Of a stretch of DNA of 63,544 nucleotides, positions 9,703 through 18,040 are shown one piece after another (the stretch's first letter is position 1; the number at the start of each line of letters is the position of its first letter). Under the pieces are notes generated by a model. That model was given only the letters and a program-made list of their open reading frames with translations. It was not told the DNA's origin and searched no databases. Position numbers and translations under genes: made by a program. The stretch covers positions 1 through 63,544 of the forward strand of contig CAKZSH010000078.1 in NCBI GenBank assembly GCA_937918905.1, in the 5' to 3' direction. The stretch is from an uncultured Saprospiraceae bacterium (lineage in GTDB: Bacteria; Bacteroidota; Bacteroidia; Chitinophagales; Saprospiraceae).

Positions 9703-10260
9703 CTAATTATTAGATTGATTCACTTCCATTTTCAAACCATCACCGACTTGTTTGACAATAATTTTTTGGCTAGTGAGCCCATCCTGATTATGGGTAATTT
9801 CATTATCGTTACCCTGTTGAATCAATTCAATATACGTATCAGTAGTATTCGTCAGGTTCTGATTAATTTTATTGCGATTTCCTTCCTGAACAATCACAAA
9901 TGTATTATTAGTCCCTTCCAAATTCAAAGTGTACTCATTTCTATCTCCATTTTGGATAAGAACAGTTTGGTTCAATTTCCCTGCCTGATTAATCTGAGCA
10001 TTGTTTCTATTTCCAACCTGCAAAATCTTTACCAAATTTTGAGAATTAGCACCCTGCAAATCTTGGATAACTCCTACTTCGTTTCCGTTACCAATTTGAT
10101 TCAAGTAGGCCTCGTTTCCATTACCATTCAGATTGGCATCAATCAATTCGTCAGTTGTTTTTATTAAATCATCTTGTGTAAGAACCTGACCAAAAGAGGT
10201 TACAGCTCCCATAAAGGTGCATAACAAAACAACAAACCAAATATTGAAAATAACTTTCAT
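9703..10260 (-). CDS. csgB: Curlin-repeat protein, CsgB-like minor subunit
   Basis: This 185-residue secreted amyloid-type protein has a signal peptide (about 1-24, 'VVLLCTFMGAVTSFG'). Six to seven curlin repeats of about 22 residues follow, each with the N-x-(7)-Q-x-G-(x)-N pattern: 'EAYLNQIGNGNEVGVIQ', 'NAQINQAGKLNQTVLIQ', 'NEITHNQDG'. It is richer in charged residues than the next gene upstream and has a C-terminal 'GDGLKMEVNQSNN' tail. By position and composition it is the likely nucleator (CsgB role), but the A/B distinction cannot be proven from sequence. It lies 88 bases after the csgA-like gene; that gap holds a short CTTAGG...CCTAAG inverted repeat. Confidence 0.82.
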   Translation of the reverse strand: MKVIFNIWFVVLLCTFMGAVTSFGQVLTQDDLIKTTDELIDANLNGNGNEAYLNQIGNGNEVGVIQDLQGANSQNLVKILQVGNRNNAQINQAGKLNQTVLIQNGDRNEYTLNLEGTNNTFVIVQEGNRNKINQNLTNTTDTYIELIQQGNDNEITHNQDGLTSQKIIVKQVGDGLKMEVNQSNN

Positions 10261-10348
10261 GGTAATTGTTACTAATGATTAAAAACCAAACTTAGGCTAA
10301 TGGAATATTACCCTAAGATAAGGTTTATTAAATTAGGCTAAAGACCTA

Positions 10349-11197
10349 TTAGTTTTCTGATTGAGATACTCCAGCAGAATTTCTTGCTCCAGTTTGTTGG
10401 ATCAAGTTAATGTGCTCATTTCCTAACTGTGAATTAGAAGAAACGTTATCGTTTCCAGTTTGGAAAGTAGCAGAAGTATTCATATCTCCTTGCTGAGAAA
10501 GCTCGATTAAGTTAGCATCTCCTACTTGACTTAATTGAACATCATTTTGTCCTCCAGAAAAGTTATTGTTTCCAGTTTGACCTGCAACAATTGTGTTAGA
10601 GTTACCTTCTTGTAATGCACTTACATTGTTAGAAACTCCATCTTGTTGGAAAATTCCAGTATTAGCATTTCCAAATTGGTCAATTAACATGTTACTGTTT
10701 TCACCATTCATTTCTTGAGTAACTAAGTTGTCATCTCCAATTGAGTTAACAACTGTCTGGTTGTTACCTAAACCAGTTCCAGTAATGTTTTGAACAACTA
10801 TGTTTCCAGAACCTTGTTGGAAACCTACCAAGTTACTTGAATTTGTCGTAGCTTCTTGACGAACAATATTATTATCTCCTTCAGAAGTAATACTTGCAGT
10901 ATTATCACTTCCGTTAAGAATGTTAATACCATTGTTGGCATTCCCAATTTGAGCTAAAGAAACTAAGTTGTTGTCTCCAGTAGTTGCAACTTCAGTATTG
11001 TTAGTAGCACCTTGCTGAGCAACATCTGCAGTATTGGCACTTCCTACTTGAGAAAGACCATTAACATTTGAGTTTCCTACTTGAGTAACTGTAGTGGTGT
11101 TGTCGTCACCTTCTTGTTTTACATTACTTGAATTTCCTTGAGCGAATGTCATAGTACACGCGAAAACAAACGCGAAAAAAAGTGTGAACTTTTTCAT
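10349..11197 (-). CDS. csgA: Curlin-repeat protein, CsgA-like major subunit
   Basis: This 282-residue protein is the likely main curli fibre subunit. The signal peptide ends at about residue 19 ('FAFVFACTMTFAQ'), and the rest is made of about twelve curlin-type repeats of 20-23 residues. They carry alternating Gln/Asn/Gly/Ser positions: 'TTTVTQVGNSNVNGLSQVG', 'NLVSLAQIGNANNGI', 'NLIELSQQGDMN'. Each repeat should form one strand-loop-strand layer of an amyloid beta-solenoid. Charge is low and Asn/Gln/Thr/Ser content very high. E. coli CsgA has five repeats, so this subunit is about twice as long. It is first of the structural genes, 238 bases downstream of the response regulator gene. Confidence 0.88.
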   Translation of the reverse strand: MKKFTLFFAFVFACTMTFAQGNSSNVKQEGDDNTTTVTQVGNSNVNGLSQVGSANTADVAQQGATNNTEVATTGDNNLVSLAQIGNANNGINILNGSDNTASITSEGDNNIVRQEATTNSSNLVGFQQGSGNIVVQNITGTGLGNNQTVVNSIGDDNLVTQEMNGENSNMLIDQFGNANTGIFQQDGVSNNVSALQEGNSNTIVAGQTGNNNFSGGQNDVQLSQVGDANLIELSQQGDMNTSATFQTGNDNVSSNSQLGNEHINLIQQTGARNSAGVSQSEN

Positions 11198-11435
11198 GTG
11201 TGATTTTTTTTTGTTTAAAAATTGTTAAAAAATAAAAGTTAAATAATATAAGATCAGGCCGTATGATAAGCCGTTTCTAAAGCGAATTTAGGTGAACTCA
11301 TTTAGTTAAGCCATACCTACATTTCCGTAATTTGGAAGTAGGGATAATTACTTAGGAATAGTAAAATTTTAATATAGATTGAAAATTGGAAGTTAATTGT
11401 TATAATATAATCCCAAATCAATTGTAATAAAAAAT

Positions 11436-12092
11436 CTAAATTTTTACTTCTAAGTTATGAGTAAGGTGGAAATAAAATTTGGCCAGTCCTACCACATTTT
11501 TCACCTTCAATTTTTGCATCAAATTTCTTTTATGCGTTTCGACTGTTCGAGGACTGATGAAGAGTTGCTGTGCAATCTCTTTATTAGTCATCTCATCAGA
11601 AATATATTTAAGCACTTCTAATTCTCTTGATGTTACAGAAAAATCTCCCATTTTATTATGAAGTATTTTTTCTTTTTTAGCGTTTTCAAAAATAGTTTTG
11701 GAAAGGTTTTGGGAAAAGTAACTGTGACCGCTGTGTATTGTATTAATTGCTCGAATCAATTCTGCTGGAGAGGAACTTTTAACCAAGTATCCGGATGAAC
11801 CCGCCCGCAACATTTCAACAACATATTTATCATCTTCAAAGCTTGTCAAAGCCAAGATTTTGGTTTTCAATTGAGACGAAATTTGTTGTGCTAACTTTAA
11901 ACCACATTCTTTCGGAAAACCAATATCCAAAATAATTAAATCAGGATTGAGAGTCTTACATTTTTCCAAGGCTTCATTGACAGAACTTGCTTCACCCACT
12001 ACCTCGAATGCCATTTCCCGCTCTAAAATCTTCTTGACACCATATCGGAAAATTCGATGGTCATCAGCTAACACAATTGATATTTTATTCAT
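11436..12092 (-). CDS. NarL/FixJ-family response regulator next to curli operon
   Basis: This 218-residue two-domain regulator has a receiver domain (about 1-120) with acidic pocket 'LADDHRIFRYG', phospho-acceptor Asp in 'LIILDIGFP', and Thr/Lys switch residues 'ALTSFEDD' and 'VKSSSPAELI'. A LuxR-type helix-turn-helix follows (about 148-212, 'VTSRELEVLKYISDEMTNKE', then 'PRTVETHKRNLMQKL'). No histidine kinase lies next to it. Its position before csgA on the same strand parallels csgD, the LuxR-type master curli regulator of enterics, although here the receiver keeps its phosphorylation residues. Control of the curli genes is an inference from position. Confidence 0.88.
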   Translation of the reverse strand: MNKISIVLADDHRIFRYGVKKILEREMAFEVVGEASSVNEALEKCKTLNPDLIILDIGFPKECGLKLAQQISSQLKTKILALTSFEDDKYVVEMLRAGSSGYLVKSSSPAELIRAINTIHSGHSYFSQNLSKTIFENAKKEKILHNKMGDFSVTSRELEVLKYISDEMTNKEIAQQLFISPRTVETHKRNLMQKLKVKNVVGLAKFYFHLTHNLEVKI

Positions 12093-12672
12093 TATTACTT
12101 AGTTAGGCTCTCCTGCAGAATCCAAGAATTTCAAAAAACTGCACAAGAAATTTTAAACTCTGGTACACCGAATCCAATAAAATATTGAATCGATTACCAT
12201 AAGTCCTGAAAAAAGCAAATTAGTTTTTTTAAGATTCTAGATCCATCAGTCTAACTGGTAGTGAAACTTAATCTATAATCTTTTAAATATTGTCTTGATT
12301 TCACTATTGAACGGGGATAACACATTGATAACCAATGACTTGAACATCATCGAATTAGCAATAAGCATGACATTTCATGACTAATAAGTCATGAACTTAA
12401 ATGAAAGGTTCTTGGATAAACTAAACAGGGGTCTATAGTTTGATTGGGATGGAAAGTTTCGTGAAGAAGGAAAGATTTTTAAAATATCCGTCTCCTCATA
12501 GTTTTTTAAATTTCTCTTGAGTTACAAAGTTATGCAATTTGATTGAATAAAAAAAGGTATTTAAAAAAACCTTTTCTATAATTTTACAAAAAATGTCTCT
12601 TGAAAAACATAAATTTTGTTCTTTAAATATGAGGTAAATTTTGATATTATTTAAATTAAAAATATGAAATCA
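12093..12672. promoter_or_regulatory. Long intergenic region upstream of the curli regulator, with palindrome
   Basis: This 580-base region has no gene. It holds a perfect 9-base-arm palindrome at 12374-12395 (TTCATGACT, 4-base spacer, AGTCATGAA), which could be an operator for a dimeric regulator. On the minus strand there is a TAACTTTG box at 12525-12532 fitting TAnnTTTG, about 430 bases before the regulator gene. If used, it would give a long leader. The rest is AT-rich without clear structure. Confidence 0.35.
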
Positions 12673-13179
12673 CTATTCTATAGCTCCTCTTTTTCCTAAT
12701 TCAATTACTTCCATATCTTTTATTTTTTTGCCGTCTACTGCAAATCTTACCATAGTTTTTATTTTATGAAATCCCACAATACCACATGCTCCTGGGTTAA
12801 TATGCAGAAGGTCATATTTTTTATCAGGCATTATTTTTAAAATATGTGAATGTCCTGTTATAAATAGATCAGGTGTATCCAAAGGCATTTCTTCTCGAAT
12901 ACGTTTGTTATATCGTCCAGGGTAACCTCCAATATGAGTAATCCATACCTTGACATCCTCACATTCGAACCGATTATTTAAAGGACATCTTGCTCTAATT
13001 TGAGCATTATCAATATTTCCATAAACTGCTCTTAGTGGTTTGAAAGCCTCCAAAGTATCAATTACCTCAATAGATCCAATATCACCTGCATGCCAAATCT
13101 CATCCACTTCTGAAAAATACTCAAATATCTTTTCGTCTAAATAACTATGAGTATCAGATAGTAGTCCTATTTTTTTCAT
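12673..13179 (-). CDS. YfcE/MJ0936-type metallophosphoesterase
   Basis: This 168-residue single-domain calcineurin-like phosphodiesterase/phosphatase has the dinuclear metal ligands in family order: 'LLSDTHSYLD' (DxH), 'IWHAGDIG' (GD), 'VYGNID' (GN), 'VWITHIGG' and 'FITGHSHI' (GHS/TH). The family hydrolyses phosphodiesters in vitro, but its physiological substrate is uncertain. The gene follows the DUF4231 gene with only a 5-base gap, so the two are cotranscribed. In that context a nucleotide substrate is possible, but this is inference. Confidence 0.88.
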   Translation of the reverse strand: MKKIGLLSDTHSYLDEKIFEYFSEVDEIWHAGDIGSIEVIDTLEAFKPLRAVYGNIDNAQIRARCPLNNRFECEDVKVWITHIGGYPGRYNKRIREEMPLDTPDLFITGHSHILKIMPDKKYDLLHINPGACGIVGFHKIKTMVRFAVDGKKIKDMEVIELGKRGAIE

Positions 13180-13184
13180 GGTGT

Positions 13185-13661
13185 TTAACTTTCTTTTATT
13201 TCTACTTGATTAATTGAAAATTCAGACCAACTCTGATTTTCAGATTCCAAAATTGATTCTACTCGCTCTACAAAGAATTGAAATGTATTATTCTTTTTGT
13301 AAAGACCTGACTTTGTCGCAAACATAAACTTTTCCCTTTGTAATGATTCTAAGGTTTTGCGATAGTTCAACCAATTATTTTGATATTCATGTAAAGATGA
13401 AATCCCCTCTAAACCTGCAATCAATACTCCTGCAACTCCTACGATATATTTAAAAAATGGAAAATCATCAATTAATAAAACTAAAAATGGTATCGAAACA
13501 GAAAGGATAATTACAATGGTTTTGAGCCAATGATACCTCCTTTTATTTGATGAACTTTTACCATCCATCCAATTAATTTGATCTTCAAGTCGGTTTTGGA
13601 TATAATCTTCCAACCCCATATTGACGTAATTTTCTATTGAATTTGAAACTGGTGATGTCAT
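13185..13661 (-). CDS. DUF4231 (SLATT-type) two-TM membrane protein
   Basis: This 158-residue protein has the pattern of DUF4231. It opens with an N-terminal amphipathic helix, 'RLEDQINWMDGKSSSNKRRY', then two membrane helices (about 46-63 'IVIILSVSIPFLVLLI' and 70-88 'FKYIVGVAGVLIAGLEG'). The signature 'NNWLNYRKTLESLQREKFMF' follows, with a 'SGLY' motif and a C-terminal helix. DUF4231 belongs to the SLATT superfamily, whose members are predicted pore-forming effectors in nucleotide-triggered bacterial conflict systems. Here it pairs with a phosphoesterase (5-base gap) and follows a Nudix gene (73-base gap). No sensor (SLOG, CD-NTase) gene is adjacent, so an effector role is not shown. Confidence 0.82.
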   Translation of the reverse strand: MTSPVSNSIENYVNMGLEDYIQNRLEDQINWMDGKSSSNKRRYHWLKTIVIILSVSIPFLVLLIDDFPFFKYIVGVAGVLIAGLEGISSLHEYQNNWLNYRKTLESLQREKFMFATKSGLYKKNNTFQFFVERVESILESENQSWSEFSINQVEIKES

Positions 13662-13734
13662 ATCGTTTTTTTTGGTTTTATTTTTATTACAGAAAATATT
13701 GCATGTGACAAAATTGTTTCCGATTGCCTAGTCA

Positions 13735-14250
13735 CTAACTTTTTGAGCCAAAAGAAATTACTTCTGGAGTGTATCCTCTGCTTTCTAAAAACTTTTTAAG
13801 TGCCTCCCCTGTTCCGCTTGTCCATGTTTTCACTTTTTCAAACGGAACAATTTTCACTTCATCAATTTCAGGATCATTCAATTGTATTTCTCCATCAGAA
13901 TAAACATGGTAAGCCATGATAATTTGATTCATCTTTTTAAATGAATAGTGCCCTAAAAAACCTTTAATTTCTGCATCCAATCCAACCTCCTCTTTTACTT
14001 CTCTCAAAACTGCTAATTCGGGATGCTCATGTTTTTCTAAAAACCCTGTAACCAATGCGAATATTTTGGGAGGCCAAGCAGCATTATGTGCTAACAATAC
14101 ATTCCCATCTTTGTATTCAATGACAGCTGCAACCACAGGAGTAGGATTTTCGTAATGAACAAAATTACACGTTGAATTGACACAAGCTAAATATCCTTCT
14201 TCATTTATTGCTACATCACTTTTGCAGGTGGGACAAAAATTATATTTCAT
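13735..14250 (-). CDS. Zinc-ribbon Nudix hydrolase
   Basis: This 171-residue protein has an N-terminal zinc ribbon with four cysteines ('FCPTCKSD' and 'LACVNSTCNF'). A Nudix domain follows, whose box reads 'GFLEKHEHPELAVLREVKEE' and then VGL, matching Gx5Ex7REUxEExGU. The ribbon plus Nudix layout resembles NudC-type NADH/NAD-cap pyrophosphatases, but the protein is shorter and lacks the N-terminal NudC domain and the SQPWPFPxS motif. The substrate is probably a nucleoside diphosphate derivative. It is the first gene of the minus-strand group with the DUF4231 and phosphoesterase genes. Confidence 0.88.
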   Translation of the reverse strand: MKYNFCPTCKSDVAINEEGYLACVNSTCNFVHYENPTPVVAAVIEYKDGNVLLAHNAAWPPKIFALVTGFLEKHEHPELAVLREVKEEVGLDAEIKGFLGHYSFKKMNQIIMAYHVYSDGEIQLNDPEIDEVKIVPFEKVKTWTSGTGEALKKFLESRGYTPEVISFGSKS

Positions 14251-14586
14251 TATTCTCTATTTTTTTTTCAGAACCACAAGGTAATGAAACAAAATACGTA
14301 AGTCGATAATTTGAAAAAAAAATAACTCGCTCATTTACTTTTTCTACTATCCTGACATATGAGTAAAAAAAGGCTTAACAAAAAAAATTATCTGTGTAAA
14401 CTAAGAAATGGAAAATATTAAATGCAGTATTGACGGTCTATTTTTTCCAAAAAAATAATTCCGTAACGTAGGCTATTAGAAAAACTGACAAAAAAATTCC
14501 TTCATCAAAATTCTGCATTTATTAATTATCCATTTCTAAAACATTTTTCAAACAAAACATTTACATAACTTAAAAAAAGACTAAAC
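14251..14586. other. Intergenic region containing dispersed repeat G (14457-14537)
   Basis: The gap between divergent genes is very AT-rich. Positions 14457-14537 match 29368-29464 strongly, starting at 'aattccgtaacgtaggctat' and ending at 'cagcatttatt'-like sequence; the later copy has a ~17-base insertion. No promoter box was clear. Confidence 0.6.
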
Positions 14587-14925
14587 ATGAAATTTTTATT
14601 ATCTCAATCAATCTGTATTTTAACTCTAGTTGTCTTAATGTCTAGCTGTGGCGATGGAATGACTTTTAACGATCAAATCACCAATGATATTAAAACTAAA
14701 ATGGGAACTGGAATTTGTAAAGACATCCCAAGTGGTTCTATTATTTCAAATATCAAAATTGGAGAAATTGTTCCTATTGAAGGACTTGGAACTGATGTTA
14801 CTATTGAATTTGATTATGAAGTCAATGGAGAAACTAAACATCATTCGTCGGCTTTACTTTATGTAAATAATGGTAGTTCAAAAAAACTAGGTGCCATTGG
14901 AGGTTGTGAATATGAAATGAAATAA
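14587..14925 (+). CDS. Small lipoprotein, 112 aa
   Basis: This is a predicted lipoprotein with signal 'ICILTLVVLMSSC' (lipidated Cys at about residue 21). The mature part of about 90 residues is mostly strands ('IISNIKIGEIVPIEG', 'VTIEFDYEVNGE') with two further cysteines (in 'TGICKD' and 'IGGCEYEMK') that could pair. No family is recognised. It lies on the plus strand between two minus-strand groups, with a short hairpin (AAGGCT/AGCCTT, 14942-14960) with T run downstream. Confidence 0.65.
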   Translation: MKFLLSQSICILTLVVLMSSCGDGMTFNDQITNDIKTKMGTGICKDIPSGSIISNIKIGEIVPIEGLGTDVTIEFDYEVNGETKHHSSALLYVNNGSSKKLGAIGGCEYEMK

Positions 14926-14941
14926 ATTCAACTACCATCAT

Positions 14942-14960
14942 AAGGCTTTCAGCCTTTTTT
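14942..14960 (+). terminator. Short intrinsic terminator
   Basis: A 6-base stem AAGGCT-TTC-AGCCTT followed by a T run, 16 bases past the lipoprotein stop. Confidence 0.5.
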
Positions 14961-15009
14961 CCTTAATTTCTATACGGTTACAACTTTGTGACTAATTATT
15001 CAGCCATAA

Positions 15010-15123
15010 CTTTGTGACTCAAGACACCATATTTCAGATACTGATGTTTTTGAACGTGAAGATGGATTAGAGGATGGAATTATTGAGCTTTTGGTAACGG
15101 AATATTCGGAAAAGGATTATTGA
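15010..15123 (+). pseudogene. C-terminal gene remnant, ending EKDY
   Basis: An open stretch of 37 codons with no start codon ends at TGA 15121-15123. It is acidic ('DVFEREDGLEDGIIELL') and ends 'EYSEKDY'. The EVE-McrB gene converging on it ends 'IYEKDY'. The last ~12 coding bases are part of the long inverted repeat that separates the two. It is probably the 3' end of a lost, perhaps related gene, but it is too short to assign. Confidence 0.35.
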
Positions 15124-15262
15124 TTTTTTTTGATTTAAAATTATGGATTAAGGATTCAAGATTGTCTTTTTACGTGAATCTAATTTGGAAGTAAAACACG
15201 TTTTTCGATCATCTTGAATCCTTAATCCATAATTTTAAATCAAAAAAAATTCAATAATCCTT
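15115..15262. repeat. Long inverted repeat between converging coding ends
   Basis: The two arms (about 15112-15168 and 15209-15263) are nearly perfect complements over about 50 bases and include 'attatggattaaggattcaa'. They reach into the last codons of the EVE-McrB gene and of the remnant on the other strand. It may act as a bidirectional terminator. Confidence 0.75.
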
Positions 15263-17152
15263 TTCATAAATTCGAATAAAAGCCACCGCTTCCAATTCCT
15301 CAACATCTTTAATTTGGTAAACTTTTTTATCCGTCAACTCATGCATGTATTCATATTCAAAATCAGCAAAAACATCTGATGAGAATTTTTCTTCTTTTAA
15401 AAATTCCTTTCCAAGTACCAGTCCAATTTTTCCAAAGTCTCCATAAAAGTATTCTTGCAATAATGGAAGTATCTTGTTAGAAAAGACACTTTTTAATTCA
15501 GCAAGTGTTTCCACTTCCAAAAAATAAGAATGTCCAATTGCATGATCGTCATCCAATAAAATAGAAATTCGTTGATTGATGGTGGACAACATTCTTCCTA
15601 AATCAACCCCAGAAACAGAAGCATTTTGAAGTAATTCAGGTTGTGGTTTTGATTCAACAAAAGTAAACCTTCGTCGCAAAGCAGCATCTAAAGATTCCAC
15701 ACTTCTATCTGCAGTATTCATCGTACCAATGATATGCAGATTGGGAGGAACGCAGAAATACGTTTTGGAATATGGTAAAACTAATTTTAATGCTTCCGTT
15801 TGCCCTTCTCTTTTATTTTCTTCAATCAGCGTAATCAGATCTCCAAAAATACTCGCAATATTACCACGATTGATTTCATCAATAATCAAAACAAAACGAC
15901 GGGATTGGCTTTTAGCAACCTCTGAAAGATTACTCAATTCATAGGCATCCATACCTTCATCTGGTATTTGAATCTCTTCTTGATTTTCCATCATGGCTTG
16001 AACAAATGCTGGTTCAAACTTTTTCAACTCATTAAAAACAGACCAGTATGCTCGAGTATTTACAGCACCGATTAAAAGGTTAATATCATTTTGAGTATGC
16101 TTGATATCATCAATGCTACCAAATGATTTATACAGTTTTTTAAGCTTAGCTTTGGAAATGGTATATGCTAAAAATGAATTTTCAGGTCGAACAGTTAAGT
16201 TTCCATTCCTTGCTACTTTTTGCAATAACATTCTTTTTCCAGTTCGAGAAACAAAGGAATTAAAATCATCACTTTCTAAATACAATAAAAACGAACTGAA
16301 CAAAGCATCATAATCCACATTTACTTCCTGAACAGGTATTAAACTTAACAATACTTCTACAAGATGGCGTTTTGCCATCAAAGAAATATATTTAAAAACA
16401 CCATCTTCTACTTCGTACAATACTTTTCCTTCGTGAGTCATCGGCTTAATTCCTTCTACAAAATCCTCATATGCAAATGAAGGATGAAAGGTCACAAACT
16501 GAATCCAACCTTCTTCCATGTATTCATTAAATCGTTTTCGAAGTGCTTGACGAGGTTCCAAGGAAAGCTCCTCCAAGGTTCTATTTTCGATAATAGACAA
16601 GGCATAATTTATAATACGAAAAGTCTTTCCTGTACCTGGTGCACCATATAGAATCAAGTTAAGCGGATGATCCAATGAAGTTTGAGGATCATAGGCAATC
16701 GAAGGTTCTGCTAGAATATCCGCTCGTTCAACAAGGTTGATTATTTCTTCAAATTGTTCTTCAGTTGCTTTATAATTCGTACCCGAAAGCCCTCCATAAA
16801 ACTTATCAAACGACTTGCTCAAGGAAATAAAATCTTTAGTGATAGGTTTGCTCCAAAGATTATAATCTATATTCAAATGTACCCGTTTATCCATTTTAGG
16901 ATTCTCTTCATAGAAAGGTAACTCTTGAGTTTCCACCATATCTTCCTCTACACTTGAGGTCACAGTTGCCAAAGCATAACACCCCGCATCTGAGCCTGTT
17001 TCCCAAATGATTACCTTGTCTCCCTTTTTAATTTTGGATTTATGAGTTTTTACTGGAAAGGTTTTTAAAGCCTCCTTTTGTAACGCTTCTCTAAGTCTGA
17101 ATTTTTTTGGATTATTTTGAAACAACCAATAATTGACTGTATTTTTCTTCAT
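15251..17152 (-). CDS. EVE-McrB type AAA+ GTPase (restriction-like), no McrC partner
   Basis: The protein has 633 residues. The N-terminal EVE domain (about 4-150: 'NYWLFQNNPKKFRL', 'KKGDKVIIWETGSDAGCYA') belongs to the PUA-like group that binds modified bases. A McrB-type AAA+ NTPase follows (about 180-580): Walker A 'LYGAPGTGKT', Walker B 'LIIDEINRGNIASIFGD', the sensor 'IIGTMNTADRSVESLD' and arginine finger 'ALRRRF'. In McrBC, McrB recognises modified DNA and drives the McrC nuclease. No mcrC gene is next to it; the downstream side has only a short remnant. It could work with a nuclease elsewhere or act alone. Confidence 0.88.
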   Translation of the reverse strand: MKKNTVNYWLFQNNPKKFRLREALQKEALKTFPVKTHKSKIKKGDKVIIWETGSDAGCYALATVTSSVEEDMVETQELPFYEENPKMDKRVHLNIDYNLWSKPITKDFISLSKSFDKFYGGLSGTNYKATEEQFEEIINLVERADILAEPSIAYDPQTSLDHPLNLILYGAPGTGKTFRIINYALSIIENRTLEELSLEPRQALRKRFNEYMEEGWIQFVTFHPSFAYEDFVEGIKPMTHEGKVLYEVEDGVFKYISLMAKRHLVEVLLSLIPVQEVNVDYDALFSSFLLYLESDDFNSFVSRTGKRMLLQKVARNGNLTVRPENSFLAYTISKAKLKKLYKSFGSIDDIKHTQNDINLLIGAVNTRAYWSVFNELKKFEPAFVQAMMENQEEIQIPDEGMDAYELSNLSEVAKSQSRRFVLIIDEINRGNIASIFGDLITLIEENKREGQTEALKLVLPYSKTYFCVPPNLHIIGTMNTADRSVESLDAALRRRFTFVESKPQPELLQNASVSGVDLGRMLSTINQRISILLDDDHAIGHSYFLEVETLAELKSVFSNKILPLLQEYFYGDFGKIGLVLGKEFLKEEKFSSDVFADFEYEYMHELTDKKVYQIKDVEELEAVAFIRIYEKDY

Positions 17153-17474
17153 CTCTATAGTTTTTTTTGTTTGTTTTATGCCTGTGCAATATATATAATC
17201 TTGAGGTTAACCTTTTAATTTTCAAAGAATTATCTTTTTAACGGGAACTTCGCTTCATTGTTCTTTTTCATTCCTACATTTGTACGACATACTTGTATTT
17301 TATGAGATGCATGATTGGTGGCTGGTGATTCGTATCGAAAACTGTTGAACCCCTATGCTTTACAGTTTTTTGGAACGAATCACCAGTTACTAGTTACCAA
17401 TCACTAATTTCTTAATTACGATCTGCTGTCAGGTATCTGTATCTTTATGATTGATAATATTAAAATTTGAAAAA
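17153..17474. other. Intergenic region with hairpin
   Basis: This gap between divergent genes holds an inverted repeat at about 17324-17391 ('gctggtgattcgt' and 'acgaatcaccagt'). Similar words occur in front of the GldN-like gene at 30557-30610. Nothing else is clear. Confidence 0.5.
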
Positions 17475-17966
17475 ATGGAAACGCCCATTCACATTTTCGA
17501 ACCCTACACTTTCAAATCCACTTTGACAACCATCATATTTTTATCATTGATGATTATATGTTTGTGTTTACTTTTTTATGTTAATAAAAAGGAACTTTCC
17601 TATGCACATAAAAAAAGGAAAGGCATGTATAACATGTTATTAGTAATAGGTATTTTATTAACCTCATCGACTGCCATCCTAAATTTTTGGGATAGTTTCC
17701 AATACCAAAAAGTCAAAATATTTAGCGATCGAATTGAATTACCTTCTGGTGCAGTTCCTTTTAAAAAAATCCATAAAACCTACATTTATGTACATCGCCC
17801 TCCTACTATCGTTTCTCCACCACCTGATTCTCTGATGAATTATGACCATAGCTTATTTATCGAAGAAATAGATAAATCCAAACCCATGCACATTTTACCA
17901 GAAGAAAATTATCCGATTTTTGAAATTATTGATAAATTGAAAACTGAAATAAAAGGGGCTAACTGA
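17475..17966 (+). CDS. Two-TM membrane protein, unknown
   Basis: The start was set at METPIHIF (17475), eight codons inside the longest frame, because it directly precedes a normal N-terminus. The 163-residue protein has two membrane helices (about 17-36 'TIIFLSLMIICLCLLFYV' and 53-72 'YNMLLVIGILLTSSTAIL') joined by a Lys-rich loop. A C-terminal domain of about 85 residues with strands and a Pro-rich loop ('RPPTIVSPPPD') follows. It looks like a small membrane protein with a PH-like output domain, but no family was recognised. Confidence 0.6.
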   Translation: METPIHIFEPYTFKSTLTTIIFLSLMIICLCLLFYVNKKELSYAHKKRKGMYNMLLVIGILLTSSTAILNFWDSFQYQKVKIFSDRIELPSGAVPFKKIHKTYIYVHRPPTIVSPPPDSLMNYDHSLFIEEIDKSKPMHILPEENYPIFEIIDKLKTEIKGAN

Positions 17967-18010
17967 ATTGGTTACTAGGTTATTTCGATTTTACTCGCTT
18001 TTTTTAATTA

Positions 18011-18040
18011 AGGGAGTAGGAAATAAATAACCTACTCCCT
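18011..18040. terminator. Hairpin after the two-TM gene
   Basis: Perfect 10-base arms AGGGAGTAGG and CCTACTCCCT with a 10-base A/T loop, 45 bases past the stop. It lacks a T run; dispersed repeat B follows it directly. Confidence 0.45.

Noticed and set aside
9715-10167. 150-codon plus-strand ORF antisense to the csgB-like gene
   Set aside because: Open only because the curlin repeat codons are regular; the minus-strand frame has signal peptide and family repeats.
9700-11200. Regular repeats of about 66 bases considered as CRISPR-like array
   Set aside because: Repeats are in-frame curlin repeats with diverged DNA; no constant direct repeat with unique spacers.
15251-17152. Complete McrBC system
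   Set aside because: No McrC (PD-(D/E)xK nuclease) gene on either side within the window; only McrB-like NTPase with EVE domain.
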